Shown piece by piece: positions 47,833-61,309 of a stretch of DNA of 64,000 nt. The notes beneath the pieces are model-generated. The model saw nothing but the letters and a program-made list of their open reading frames with translations. It did not search any database and was not told the DNA's origin. The stretch's first letter is position 1. The number at the start of each line of letters is the position of its first letter. Position numbers and translations under genes: made by a program. The DNA is from Rosellinia necatrix. Taxonomy: Eukaryota > Ascomycota > Sordariomycetes > Xylariales > Xylariaceae. Location of the stretch: the NCBI GenBank assembly GCA_021209875.1, contig JAGYVD010000002.1, forward strand, positions 5,146,001 through 5,210,000. Reading direction: 5' to 3'.

Positions 47833-50004
47833 AATGTGCCTGCGCCTGTGGAGGAAGGTCATGTTCGGACCACCGGCGTGGGTGAACTGAGTCGCCAGTG
47901 GCCATTTAACAGCATCCGACCAAAGGGAGGCGAAGGAACATGTCATAGACACGATATGATATATCTAATGTCGTATTGTAATCAACCTTCGGCCCAGTGC
48001 GCGGCGTCACATTCGACGATCACACTATATGCAATTAATAACGGCACTCTGCGACGACCCTATAGGTAAGTGTTGCGAGGAAGGATGTGACCGTGAGGCC
48101 TTCGTGACGGACGCTATGAGCCAAGAAGAATTCGAGATGAGAAGACGGACAGTAAACTCGTCGGCAATTGGTCTATCATGGCAACGCTTCGCACCAGATG
48201 CGAGCTCAGCAGACCATCGTTGATGCGGGCGGCGGCACCAAGAAACCAAACCCCCCCCCCTTTGCCTCTCTTCTAGCTTTATTCACGACGCTACCTCTCT
48301 TTTTTTGTCTGGTTCGGGTTAATTTGGTTTTTTTTTTTTTTTTCTCATCACATTGCTTTTCACGTGGCTGGGATATACCCTGTACACTTCGGCAAGGGTG
48401 TCCGGGCCATTCAGAAGTGGCCCAATAGAGGATCGCGCGTTGCTATATCAGAACCGTCTTATATACGTATCTTGCATAGTGCTGCTGCAAAGAATCGTGT
48501 GCGTCGTTCCGAGGCTAGTCATCTTCCAAATCTGATCAAGCTGCTGTTACGGCGATTTTTTGTTGTACATATACTGTGCCTAACCACCGCAACCATCAGA
48601 CAACACGTGGGTTGAGTGAGGCGTCCCGGGCTGGGTTTAATCAAACCCACGGTCACATGGCGGCGAGACAAATCACGGATGACGGGCTATGTTGGACAGC
48701 GCGAGCGCGCGCGCGCTACGCGGAATGGGTGCGCCAAAACGATCCCTTACACTCGGCGTCAAGTTCGCTTCGCATGGTTGGGTCGAATCCGTCAGCCGCA
48801 AAAGCGCTCCGAGGCGCACACTAAACGTCAGCGAATGACGGCATGTATCGAAGGGTCCAAAAGCACGGCCTTGCGTGCAGTACCGTAAGATCATCCGCGT
48901 ACGGGACCCTGATGGGAAGTTAAAGCACGCCACCTCTCTTCGCACTTGGTAAGTCGGTAACCGAGCCACCCAATCTCAGCCATCGACCTCGCTGGCGTAT
49001 TCCATCCCGCGTGCGTAGTGTAGGTATTAATAGACGGAGACAAATATCCTGTACCATGGTAAACACCCGGTCGACGACACGGGTAATATGCTATCAAAAA
49101 CAAACATTTTACGTATAACTATAAGTATGTAACTATATAGGTATGTATATATGGATGTACGTATATAAATATGTATAACTACATGTAAGTAACCATGTAT
49201 TTCCATCGAGTCATCAACCAACATAGGGACGGGTTTACTCACATTAGGTAAGTATAACTAGATAGACTACTTACGTGAAGGGTTAGAGGCATACCGAGTA
49301 TATCCGGCTGGCGGCACTCATGCCTCTCTCATCGCCGACACCGCTCGACGGCGTCGGTGTACGCCGGTGTATATAAGAGGTACCACATGCTCTTGGGTCC
49401 CTGTAAGTGAACGGCAGGGAATACCACACCCTCCTCCTCCTTATACCAACTCCTCATGCCTATCTCCCGTTATCTCCCGTTCTGCCTGTCGTTCTATACG
49501 CTAGTCGCCAAACCCTCGTGTGCCTGAGTCGACACCGCAGCCCTAGCGATTCGCTCTGGTCGTTGCCGAGGGCTCCGCATCTTGATGGGGGAGCAGGACG
49601 GGACCACATGCGTCGTGTGCAAAATATAAAAGGTATGGCATGCAGATTGCATCTGCAGCTAAGAAATGACTGCAGCAAGGCCTGCCTGCAGCTCCAAGCT
49701 TCAGAGCCCAAAGGGTCGAGGAACCTTGGCTAGGGGAGCGGGTCTGACTGAATACTACCGTACCACCCACATTCCCTACTTGTAACTCCAGGCCAAAGCC
49801 AGAGACACTACCGTAATACTACCTTGACAGCCACCGATATTACCAATAAAACTAGAATCCCAGCAGCGAAGTTAGCGCAAGGCAATTAAAACGACATAAC
49901 AAATAGGGCTACCGATTATGCAGGGATGTATCATGTCTTAATGTTTAATATATCTCAATGCCATCTTAGAAGGAACCAGTCTTATTTGATGGTATAGGTA
50001 ATCA

Positions 50005-50047
50005 CTACAACTACATTACACTACATTACACTACACTACACTACACA
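50005..50047. repeat. (CTACA)n pentanucleotide microsatellite, inverse of the 47.8 kb array
   Basis: About eight CTACA/CTACATTA units; CTACA is the reverse complement of TGTAG, so the two arrays form an inverted pair about 2.2 kb apart. Confidence 0.85.
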
Positions 50048-51410
50048 CATACTACCTGGTAAAAAGTACATACAGGACCTCACTTTTATATAACCGTGTA
50101 ACTATAACACCACCATATTCTATTTTGGAAAGAAAAAGAAAAGAAAAAGAAAGGGGTTTGCCTGTGTGCATTGCTGGCACGGGTAAATAGTCTGAGTGCT
50201 ATGATACACTATTTGGGTGGTCTGCTTGGGTTAAGGACTATTTATTCTACATAGTATGGCTTAATTGTTAATTAGTATTGCACCGTCATCCTTGTATAGA
50301 AGGGTCTAGTGGCACTTCCAGAAGCTATCACCTTAGGACTGCCCACCAATTGTAACGCTGTAGGGTAACACATGAAAGCCACAGTTCATTTTAGCATACG
50401 AACAACTGGGGACAAAAAGCAGAGACATGTACGAGACATATACTTGTAGGCATAAGCATCCTAAAAACAATGGGTAAAATGTTTCTGTCACTTCTAAATA
50501 CCTTAAACTGACATAACTCATGATATAACACCTTACAGATACTTTCTTCCAATTTTTTTTTTTTTTTTTTCCCCTCTCTTCCCTATTTCATGCCAAGCCT
50601 TGACCCAGCTTTTTGGATTCTGGACGGTGGGAGAAGATGATCAATTTCGTCACTCGGGGGGAAAAAATTGACGCTCATCGAACCCAACCAGACCATGTTT
50701 CGGGCCCCGGATTACTTCCCCTAGCCTCCCCCTTGCCACCGGTGGCCACCGGTGCGGTGGTTCAGTTTGCACTGTATAATACAAATACGGTATACCATCT
50801 GAGCCATATCATAGTACACTGCATAATTACCTACATACGTATAAGACTAGCCAGATAAGTACTCTGCTGTACTTGCTTCTGTCTGGGGAGGTACTTGATG
50901 GCAAGTCAGCATCGTGTCTTACTTATTTTGCGCCGGTTGTCGATACAAGTGCAGCAATACATAAGACAGCACTAACACAGCGAGCCTCAGCTTTATACAT
51001 GGGCTACATGGTATGCATGTATCTGGTCACTAGCGTAGGTAGGGCACGCAACCTTTCCCTCTTGTCACTGCGCAAGGCTCTCTATGGATAAATCTTCCGA
51101 GGAAAGATTGTCCGGCTCGACTACACTACCCCAGGTAAGCGGTTTGCTGGGTCGAGGGGCACTTCCAACGGATCCCGAGCGGCAAGGATTATCAGTCCCA
51201 GTACCCAGGACCAGACGAGTCAAGGTACCCTTAGGGTAGTTAGTGTAGATGGAGGAAAAAATTAAACGTCACACTAATATAGCTTGGACTAAATAGACGC
51301 ACTAAAGTACTAGCAGGAACCTCCAAAAAAACCGCTTAGTTTGTTCGATAAAAATTTCCACTTATTTTCTTCAGAACCGGGGGCATGGATGTATGGAGCG
51401 GCGTATGTGC

Positions 51411-51450
<40 letters not shown>

Positions 51451-51451
51451 G
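51411..51451. repeat. (GTCT)n microsatellite
   Basis: About ten near-perfect GTCT units, followed by CACGTATGTATGTAAG and TAGG repeats. Confidence 0.9.
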
Positions 51452-53130
51452 GATTGTATGCACGTATGTATGTAAGTAGGTAGGTAGAGTGACGTGGAAC
51501 AATGCTTTTGTCAAGTCAAGTCATGTCATGTCAAGCCGAGCACGTACACTATCTTGCCAACGCCCCGGTGTCCATCATCCCGCGGAGGGCCAAGTGGGGA
51601 TTGCCCTGAGATTCACACAGGAGGTGACCTGTCAAAAAAAATTTTGCCTTCCCGGTTCCCATACATATGTACTCAAAAGGACCCGCGTGCAACAGCAGGT
51701 GAGACAGACAGCCCAACCGCATCGATCTGTGATCATGTGGCTACGAGCCATAGACTTTGTACAGCCAGATAGCGTAGATAATGCAGGTGGTTGGTTTGCT
51801 GGGATTTTCCCAACCGGACCGCCGACTCGTTGGAAATACACACACCTACGTTGACGTACATAACTACACACAGAGCACACGCCTCTTGTCGTGGCACCGC
51901 TTGCCGGCCCCCTTCCTATTTTTAATCATGCAGTTGACTCTCCGTCGGTCTGCGCTTTCACCACTTACTTCACCACCCGGGGCAGAAACCGCATGGTGGC
52001 TGCCATTCTGCGACAAAATAATGGGCGCCGTATTGCCAAGCCCAAACAACAGACAGGAACGAAAAAAAAAAAGGGCGTACGCTCCACGTCTTCGTCCTCC
52101 TCGCCTGCGGGACTGAGGGTCCGTTGCCGGCCGAAGTTCAGGGCAGTCGGAACTAGGTGAGCCGGGGGAGGAAGAGAGAGTGAGAGAGAGAGAGAGACAG
52201 AGCGACCCTTCGTCGACCGATAACTGACCAGACCCTACACCGACATTGTAGGTGACGACCATCTGATGGGAGGGAGAGAAAAAAAAACAGGACCGTGCAT
52301 GAAATCGCCTTGCATGAACTCCTCCACTGTCCATAACCATGACGGGGTTGGAAAATATTAAGTCGTACGTGACAGGAGAGGGAAACAAAAACAAGATAGT
52401 CTAGTTTATCCCCCTCCCCTCCCCCCGTTCCCGTACGGACGCAAACAGCGGTCACGGCATCAGGATCTCAAATGGGCTTTCTGGCGCTAGGCTGCACGCG
52501 ACGCTGGCGGCGGTGAGGCTTTGAAGGGAGGGGGTTGATTTATTTCTATTTTATTTCTATTCTATTCCGAGTTGTTGTTTTCCTAGCGGGGTGGTACGAT
52601 AAAGTACACTACGTTCGTTGGAACGTTCCGTTCACGATGTTTCAATCCCACCTCCCCCGCTGCGCGGGATATACGTTTTTTTTAATAGATTAGCGGTCAA
52701 CCGGGCTCTCTCATTTTCGGGACTTGTGCGGTGCGTCGTTAATTTGGAGTCGTACGGTCGCAGTCACCGTACCCGCCTCTCTCACTCTCACACTCTCTCT
52801 CTCTCTCTCTCGCTTTCGGTCGGTCTCTTTCTCCTCGCTTCTTTCTCCCCCTCGTACTACAAACAATGGTTCGGTCGGTCGGTGGTCCTCGTTTGTGATG
52901 AGCGATGCCCTTCGCTTGTGCCATTCGGGAACTTTTGGAGATGAGATGAGACTTGGAGAGGGAGGGGATGGATGTTTGTTTAGACTCGACCCCATCGAGT
53001 TGCCTCAGCGGACGTCGGGATGACACCTCGGGCTATCTTGGCCGTCGCATGGGCGCGGAGTACGACGCTGGGACATTGAGGCTCCACACGGTCGTGACCC
53101 TGACGGTCGCTAACCGCCTCGGTATTTTTT

Positions 53131-53251
53131 GGGGGGAGGGGAAGGGAGGGTAGGGGGGAAGAGAAGAGGAAGAGGAAGAGGAGAGGGGAGCGGAGGAGAG
53201 GAGAGGAAAGGAAAGGAAAGGAAAGGGAAGGGAAGGAAAAGGAGAGGGAAG
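53131..53251. repeat. 121-bp polypurine tract
   Basis: G/A-only sequence with just two pyrimidines (one T near 53151, one C near 53191). It includes GGAAA repeats. Non-coding; capable in principle of triplex or quadruplex structure. Confidence 0.9.
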
Positions 53252-53763
53252 TGTCTCCCTACGATCCGTCAAGCAACGGGAAGGGGAATGGATGCAATCG
53301 GCCCCTTGCATGTCGACGTTAGACAGATGGCCTTCTGACTTGAGCCGCCGGGACAGCAGCTGCCGTCGCCTGCAGGTGAGACGGCGCCTTTTTGACGGCG
53401 AAATCGAAGATTCAACGGTTCCCAGGCCCGCGACTCCGGGCAATTCCGCACGATTCCGGGAGAGGGAGGGGAAGGAGGAGGAGTAGGAGTAGGAGTAGGA
53501 GGAGGAACAAATGTCTCAATTAGCTGTACCTACTTCCTTTTTCCTCTTAAAAACTAGACGCCCGACCGACCGTGGGATCAGAGGTGTCACATTCATTTTC
53601 ATTTTATCGATTTTTTTGGTTTTTTTTGCACGTTTAGAGGGAATGAATGACAACTCCGCTGTGAACGAGCTCTGAGACCCCCCAATTTCCCGAACACGGT
53701 GCAAACAAACATCGAGTGATACATACATAGAAGGCAGATCACAGAAAGGGGATGTTGCGGCGA

Positions 53764-53888
53764 CAGTAGCAGCAGCAGCAGCAGCAGTAACAGCAGCAAC
53801 AGCAGCAACAGCGTGACCTAATCCGCCACTAAGAAAGGATCCCGAAGGGCTAGTCTAGGTGACAAGACAAGACAAGACAAGACAAGAC
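53764..53888. repeat. (AGC)n and (ACAAG)n microsatellites
   Basis: An AGC/AAC trinucleotide array at 53764-53813 is followed by five ACAAG units at 53861-53888. Both are upstream of the SMP-30-like gene and outside its frame. Confidence 0.85.
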
Positions 53889-54137
53889 GGACGGGAGGTT
53901 CCACCATTTCCTCGCCCCCTCTTCCCTGTCTGCCCGTCATCGTGAGCAACGACGCTACAGTAGGTACATTACATTGCATACATACTGGAAGCGCAGACGC
54001 GAGACAACAGAGAGCAAGGGACACCCGCGAAGCCGTGCAGATAGCGCGCACAAGCAATCTCCAAGCTTCGAGGGGACAGACAACATACCCCGGTAACCCA
54101 AAGCACGACATAGCGCACATAACACATTACCCTTACA

Positions 54138-54139
54138 CA

Positions 54140-54183
<44 letters not shown>
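54138..54183. repeat. (CA)n microsatellite in the SMP-30-like 5' leader
   Basis: About 22 CA units ending 16 bp before the ATG at 54200, probably in the 5' UTR or core promoter. Confidence 0.95.
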
Positions 54184-54186
<3 letters not shown>

Positions 54187-54199
54187 ACTTACATACGCA

Positions 54200-55727
54200 A
54201 TGTCGGACCACCCCACGCCAACGCCGCCAGCGCTACAGGAGTGGCACGTCAGCGAGCCGTACCTGCACATCGGGTGCGCGCTGGCCGAGGGGCCGTTCTA
54301 CGAGGCCGCGACGGGCAGCCTGCGGTTCGTGGACATCAAGAAGGGGCGGGTGCACTGGGTGCGGCTGTCCGAGGGGCCGGGGTCGCTGACGACGGTCCAG
54401 CTCGACGGGCCCGTGACGGTGACGTCGGACATCGAGGGCGTCGACCCGCGCGAGCGCATCCTGGTCGGCCTCAAGCACGGCCTCGCCGTGCTCGACCGCG
54501 CCACCGGCGGCTACGAGTACGTCGCGCGCTTCTTCCCCCCCTCCTCCTCCTCCTCCTCCTCCTCCTCCTCTGCCGAGGGGGAGGGGAAGGAGGAGAAGGA
54601 GAAGGAGAAGGGAGAGGAGCCCGGCTCGCGCTTGCGTAGCAATGACGGCGCCGCGGACCCCCACGGCCGCTTTTGGCTCGGATCCATGACGGACATCGGT
54701 CTTGATCTCCGGCCTGAAGGTAAGCAAAATAAATAAATAGACCCCCCCTTCCCCCTCCCCGTCCCTCCCCAAAAAGAGTGCTGGGTTGGCCCTTGCGATT
54801 CCCCCTCCCGGGGGAGAAGATGTAGTGTAGTATTGCTTTTACATATCCTTCGTTTGCCATTTTTGGTTTGACATGCAGAAAAAGGGGGCACAGGATCAGG
54901 AGGGCAGGGCCCAGGGTAGGGGGTGTTCCATCTATCGATCGGGCGAGCCGAGGGATGGAACGAGTCATTCATCCATTCATTCATTTCATCATCTGATGGC
55001 GCACATACGCACATACACATGCACTTATACATACATACCCATCGCGTAAATGAACGAATCAAAAAAAAGAAAGAAGGAAAGATAGAGAGAGAGAGAAGTA
55101 TAAAAAAAAAAAAAAGACTAACCCGCGCGTGTGCGCTTTTTTTCCTTCCTCGCAGGGCACCTGCACCTCTTCACGCCGGGCCGCGCCCACGCGACGTCGG
55201 TGCGGCACCCGGTGACGATCCCCAACGCGGTCGGGTGGTCGCCGGACCAGCGCACCATGTACTTCACGCACTCGACGGAGCGGACCGTGTACGCGTGGGA
55301 CTACGACGGCGCGACCGGGGACCCAGACAGCAACGACAACAACAACAACAACAACAACGATGATGACGGGGGAACCCAGAAACAACGACCGCTGTTCTCC
55401 AACGAGCGCGTCTTCTACCGGCACCGGGGCCCCGGCGAGCCCGACGGGTTCCGCGTGGACGAGGCCGGCAACCTGTGGCACGCCGTGTACGGCGAGGGCG
55501 TGGTGCTCAAGATCAGCCCCGGCGGCGCGCTCGTCGGCCAGGTCCGCCTGCCGACCCGCAACGTCACCTGCACCCAGTTCGTCGGCCCCGACCTGTTCGT
55601 CACCACCGCCGCCATGGGCCCCGGCGACGGCGGCACCGACGAGGAGGTCGCCCTCGGCGGCGCCGTCTTCAGGGTCGACGTGGGCGCCAGGGGCCTGGAT
55701 CCCTTCGCGTTCAAGCTGCTGCAGTAG
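54200..55727 (+). CDS. SMP-30/gluconolactonase/LRE-like beta-propeller protein
   Basis: Six-bladed beta-propeller of the SMP-30 family, metal-dependent lactonases acting on sugar lactones; substrate here unknown. Two exons, 54200-54719 and 55156-55727, give 363 aa; the join GAAG|GG restores PEGGHLHLF. Expected metal ligands are in place: Glu30 in ALAEGPFYE, Asn in IPNAVGWSPD and Asp in EPDGFRVDEAGNLWH, with the substrate-site Asn in LRSNDGAADPHGRFW. Two simple-sequence insertions are unusual: a Ser10 run plus a Glu/Lys-rich stretch before LRSND, encoded by TCC and GAG/AAG repeats, and an Asn7-Asp run encoded by AAC repeats. Both should fall in surface loops. The 436-nt intron is long for this window. 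The start follows directly after the CA repeat; no signal peptide, so cytosolic. Confidence 0.9.
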
Positions 55728-56354
55728 TGGTAGTAATAATAGTAGTAGTTAGTAGTAGTAGTAGTGGTGGTGGTGATGGTGGCGGTATAGCGGTAATAGT
55801 GGTAGCCGGGTAACCTAGCAAGTATGTAGCTAAGGAGAGCTATAGCTACCTACCTAGTGTAGTGTAGTAGCAACAAGGCAGTATGTAGCAGCAGCGGGGC
55901 CAAGGTAATATCCCTGGGGCGGCGGCGGCAGCGGCAGTGGCAGCAGCAAGCAAGCAAGCAAGCAGCGTGTCATCTTTTTTTTTTTATTTTATTACCATGG
56001 ACAAGGGCTCGACGCAGCGCACGACCTGAACGGCCTCTCCTTCCCCCAAATTCCACCCCCACCCCCAACTCGCTGACTAGGTTATGCTGTACATAACATA
56101 ACCAGTTCTCTGACTCGGTCTCTTTTTTTTTGTTGTTGTTGCCTGCATGATGTGAGGGTTATATACATATGTACATCCCATATGTATGATACATTTCATA
56201 CATAGATATATACATAGATATATACATACATACATACGTGCATACAGGGACGCACATGTGCACGTACATTATATACGAGACGGCTCGTACCGCCACGGAC
56301 AGGTCACATCCCTTTCCGCCCTTTCCCTCGCCCGCTCTTCTCTCATGCACGCGT
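55728..56354. other. convergent 3' intergenic region with TAG microsatellites
   Basis: Holds (TAG/GTA)n at 55728-55790, a TACCTACCTAGTGTAGTGTAG mixture near 55845-55870, and AAGC repeats at 55947-55966. No gene; 3' UTRs of the two convergent genes. Confidence 0.6.
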
Positions 56355-57832
<1,478 letters not shown>

Positions 57833-58917
57833 CCTTTTTTTTTTTTTTCGGTATGTGTTTGCGTGCGTGTGCGTGTGTGCGTATGTGTGTGTGCGTATGT
57901 GTGTGTGCGTGCGCGCACGCGCGTGTGTGTGTGTCTCCCGGCTCTCGGCCGAGGTCTAAGATGAGTGAATGCCTAACCGAGCGCGTTGGGGGCCGGGCTG
58001 TTGGAAGGATTGAATGAATGGTGAATTTGGGGTTAGGTTGTATCTGTTAGAGCGGTGGGAGTTAAAGGGCCTCGCATCTCGTCTCATGCTGGTCCTTGGA
58101 GAAAGTATATTGAGGTGCATGAGTGGTGCATGCATGCAGCCCAAGCTTGGCTAGTTTAAGTCGGACGGAAGTTCGACTGGGCACTATAAATGCTTAGTAA
58201 ATACATTAGCCTACCTGCCTCAGGGTGGGGCCTGTAGCACCACCAACATCGCGACTGCTCTGGGGAGGACTAACTACATGTATGAATGATCTAGGCAGGT
58301 ATGCCTAAGATGATAGGTGGCCGGTGATACTCTCCTGAAAGGGAACCACCCGTACTATCTAATGTTTGAGCTACTTCATCGCGGCTTCTCACCTTTATCG
58401 CTCTGATGGCTACCTAGGTACGTACATACCTGTCGTGCGATATAGATAACTACCTAGGTAGGTAACTACCCAGGCCGAACTTGCTGAGAAGTAAGATATC
58501 TACGTAGGCGGTGTCACTAGTGGGTGAGGTAGGTGCCAGAGTCAAACATCCATCCGTGTTAGGGGTAAATATAAGTTGGAGAAAACTTATTCATGATAAC
58601 GTCGAAACGCACATTGCATATATCATATTTTTTCTGAGACGTAGCTGGATGTGTAAAATACCAGAGAAGATTCCCCGGCATAGATTGTGGGAGACATAAC
58701 ACCCAATACTCAACGAGTTAGTCAAAACATATCCTAAATTTCACTCGTGTAATTATCTCCATTACGTAGTATTACATATCTTCCGTAGATCTGCCATGCG
58801 GATATTACATCCTAGCAAGTAAAGCTTAAATAGCCAGCGTGACAGGAAACTGATTGAAGATAATCATAGGTCCTAAGCGAACGGCTTAGCTGCCGTATTA
58901 CGCCCCTGGAACTCAAA
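57833..58917. other. intergenic region with GT microsatellite and TACCTAGGTA motifs
   Basis: A (GT/GC)n microsatellite occupies about 57855-57934, just upstream of the methyltransferase start. Two TACCTAGGTA palindromes lie near 58411-58420 and 58452-58461. No gene recognised; the region is the 5' flank of NTMT1 and the 3' flank of the Gly/His-rich gene. Confidence 0.6.
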
Positions 58918-59735
58918 TTAGGGGTGACCGTAACCATGCCAGCCGTGATCACCGTAACCGCCGTGGTCACCATAACCACCGTGGCCGCCGTAACCACCAT
59001 AGCCGCCATAACCGCCATGGCCACCATAACCACCATAACCGCCGTAACCACCATGATCACCGTAGCCACCATGGTCGCCATGGCCACCGTAGCCGCCCCA
59101 ACCACCGCCGTACCCTTTCTCCTCGGCTTTGTCGATCTTGGCATCTTTCTTGTCGTCGCTCTTAGGAGGCGCCGGCTGGGGAGCTGGCTGGGGAGCTGGC
59201 TCATCTCGCTTCCCGTTACGATCGCCCCGGCCGCCACGGCCACCACGGCCGCCTCGATCACCACCTCGGCCACCACCACCACCACCGCCTCGACCACCGC
59301 CATTACGGCCGCCATCACCGTGGCCACCGCGGGAGTGGTCCTTGTCTTGATCATCGTCGTCGTCAACACCGCGGGCTTTCCAGTGGTGGCCGTGATGATG
59401 CCAGTCATCGTCATGATGATGGTGGTGGTGCCAGAATCGACGATCGTCGTCGTCGTCAGGAAGCGCCTTACGCTCAGCAAGCTGGGCGCCGTTCTGAATG
59501 ATGGAGAGCACGTCGTTAGTGAAGGGTAGATGGGGGGACCAGAACGGACATGGATATAATGGTGTCCATGTGCGGATAAAGGAATGGGGCAGGGCCAGGA
59601 CGGATATATTCCTCTCCTCTCGGTGATGAGCTCCGGAGTATTACTTACAACCACCGCCGGCGCCGCAACCGGGTTGGCCAGGACGGAAGGGCCAAGCATC
59701 AGCGCCACGGCCAGAAGGGATTTGGTGATCTGCAT
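58918..59735 (-). CDS. secreted Gly/His/Asp-rich repetitive protein
   Basis: Function not recognised. Two minus-strand exons, 59735-59649 and 59493-58918, give 220 aa. Exon 1 is almost entirely a signal peptide (MQITKSLLAVALMLGPSVLA). The intron has a GTAAGT donor, CTAAC branch point and TCAG acceptor. The mature protein starts with an Asp-rich and His-rich block (PDDDDDRRFWHHHHHH), then an RGG-like Gly/Arg block, a PAPQPAPQPAP hinge, and a C-terminal domain built from GGYGGYGGHGGYGDHGG-type repeats ending HGWHGYGHP. Such composition suits metal binding, a cell-wall or surface coat, or membrane-active Gly/His-rich peptides; none can be chosen from sequence. The repeats are GC-balanced and codon variants differ between units, so the protein reading frame looks selected. 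Confidence 0.8.
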
Positions 59736-61309
59736 GGTGGTTGGAGGCGGAATCAGGATACAAGTTGTCTGGGGAAAATAGGGGGAGGGGGAGATGGTTG
59801 TTCGAAGACGCTTTTGAAGCTCGAAAGAGTTGAACTGCCTGTGAACTAAAAAGCTAACAATCAAGCAGCAAGCGGTCGCTGGATGGCTATATTTATACTC
59901 TTTCGTCCCCCTATAACAGCCGATTTCCCCTCACCACCGGAACGACGCAATACGCAACCCGATCTCATCAATTGAGGCCCATTGGTGTGGGGTTTGAGTT
60001 CCTTTGACGACATTCATATCTCATCCCTACGCTAGCTCCTCCATAAGCTGGAATCGGCGGAACCATTTTCTAAATGCCCCGTCAATATTCACCACACCCA
60101 GGTGAACTTGCCAGCGCCCTGGGTCTAGGGGTCGCTTGGTTCGAGTGGGCAGTGTGTAATAGCGCGGGATGCGAAGATAAGCCCGACGAATCTTAGATGA
60201 GAAGAATACCGCTATGACGCTGCTGAGCTCTCAAATGGTGGGGAGATGTGAACGCATCGTCTATGGCGAGCCCACATGCCTGTTGTGCTGGGCTCGATTC
60301 ATTCCACAGTCATCGAAGGCGACGATAACGCCGAAGGAACCAGGACCAAGGACACGGCTCACGCCAGTCAATAGCACGGGTTGATGCGAAAGTTAAAACG
60401 TTCCGCGGCATCCGATTTGGGTCCTTGATCTTTGTTTTTCCCGGGTTGGAAACGCAGACGTCAAGTAGGGATCATCGTCCCGGGTCCTACTTTTGAGTTT
60501 CGAGGTGCATCTTCCTATGGGAAGCGGAAGAGGCGGAGGAGGTAGAGCCATTCTGATCTCACGCGAGGACTGGCTGTCGCCTAAACGTTCGTCTGAGGCT
60601 GAGTTCGACACTTCAAAGTATAATAAAGGCTGTTCCCCACCTCCTTCATTGTAGCCGCAGTTTTCATAGGCTACGAGGTTTTGTAACTGAATGGATGATG
60701 GTGTGGACAAGGATATTACCCCATAGGTAGGGCATAGTTCTACATATCCAATGAGGGTCATGTCTGGGTTCCGTAGGGTTAGGTATGCCCTGAGAACGCG
60801 GTATTGGGTGTGTAATATTAACTTGAACGGGTTTTAGGATAAGTAGCGTATCCTACACCTCGGGTGGTATGTCCATGCGACAGATTTTCGCTAGAGACCG
60901 TACAGCAATTACAGGTGATATTTTTGGCAAGCGAGCGGCGAAAATCGGGGTTTGGAACTAGGAGTGTCTCGAGATCGGCGATTGTGAAATCATTTGACGG
61001 AAAAATGAACGAGGTCTCAACATTAACTGTATATTCTAATACGTGCAGGGTATCAAATTTGCACGACCAAGGCACTACTACCAGATCTAATACGATGCTA
61101 GTACGATGCTTCTTTTGGGTATCGCGCTCCGCCGCAGCCAAAATTTTGTGTCGACATAATAACCGCATATACTTGGTAAGGGAAGACTTCGTCAGACAGA
61201 CAGCGACCGTCTTCCTCTAAGTCGCATACTCTGGGGATGTGAAGTTGACCGGTACGGACAATATGATCCAGGGTACCATTATCGCCGGTATGGGCATGAC
61301 GTCGTCAAT
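59736..61309. other. intergenic region, no supported gene
   Basis: Contains the promoter of the Gly/His-rich gene (left) and the 3' flank of the YPP1-like gene (right). Two minus frames (60393-60761 and 60818-61168, about 120 aa each) and a plus frame at 60864-61220 have no family resemblance. A two-exon hypothetical minus-strand gene is possible but unsupported. Confidence 0.5.

Larger units (their letters stand above)
42861..54199. other. 11 kb gene-poor, microsatellite-rich region
   Basis: No gene could be supported in over 11 kb. Frames are short and mirrored on both strands. It contains many simple repeats: TGTAG arrays at 47781-47832 and, inverted, at 50005-50047; CT at 46895-46930; GTCT at 51411-51451; a polypurine tract at 53131-53251; AGC at 53764-53813; ACAAG at 53861-53888; CA at 54138-54183. 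TAGGTAGGTAG copies lie at 47309-47320 and 51476-51487. A C-rich block (45222-45246) could form a G-quadruplex on the minus strand. Hidden short multi-exon genes or non-coding RNAs cannot be excluded. Confidence 0.5.

Noticed and set aside
60393..61220. Minus frames of about 120 aa each and an overlapping plus frame next to YPP1
   Set aside because: No recognisable family, both strands open over the same bases; not enough to call a gene.
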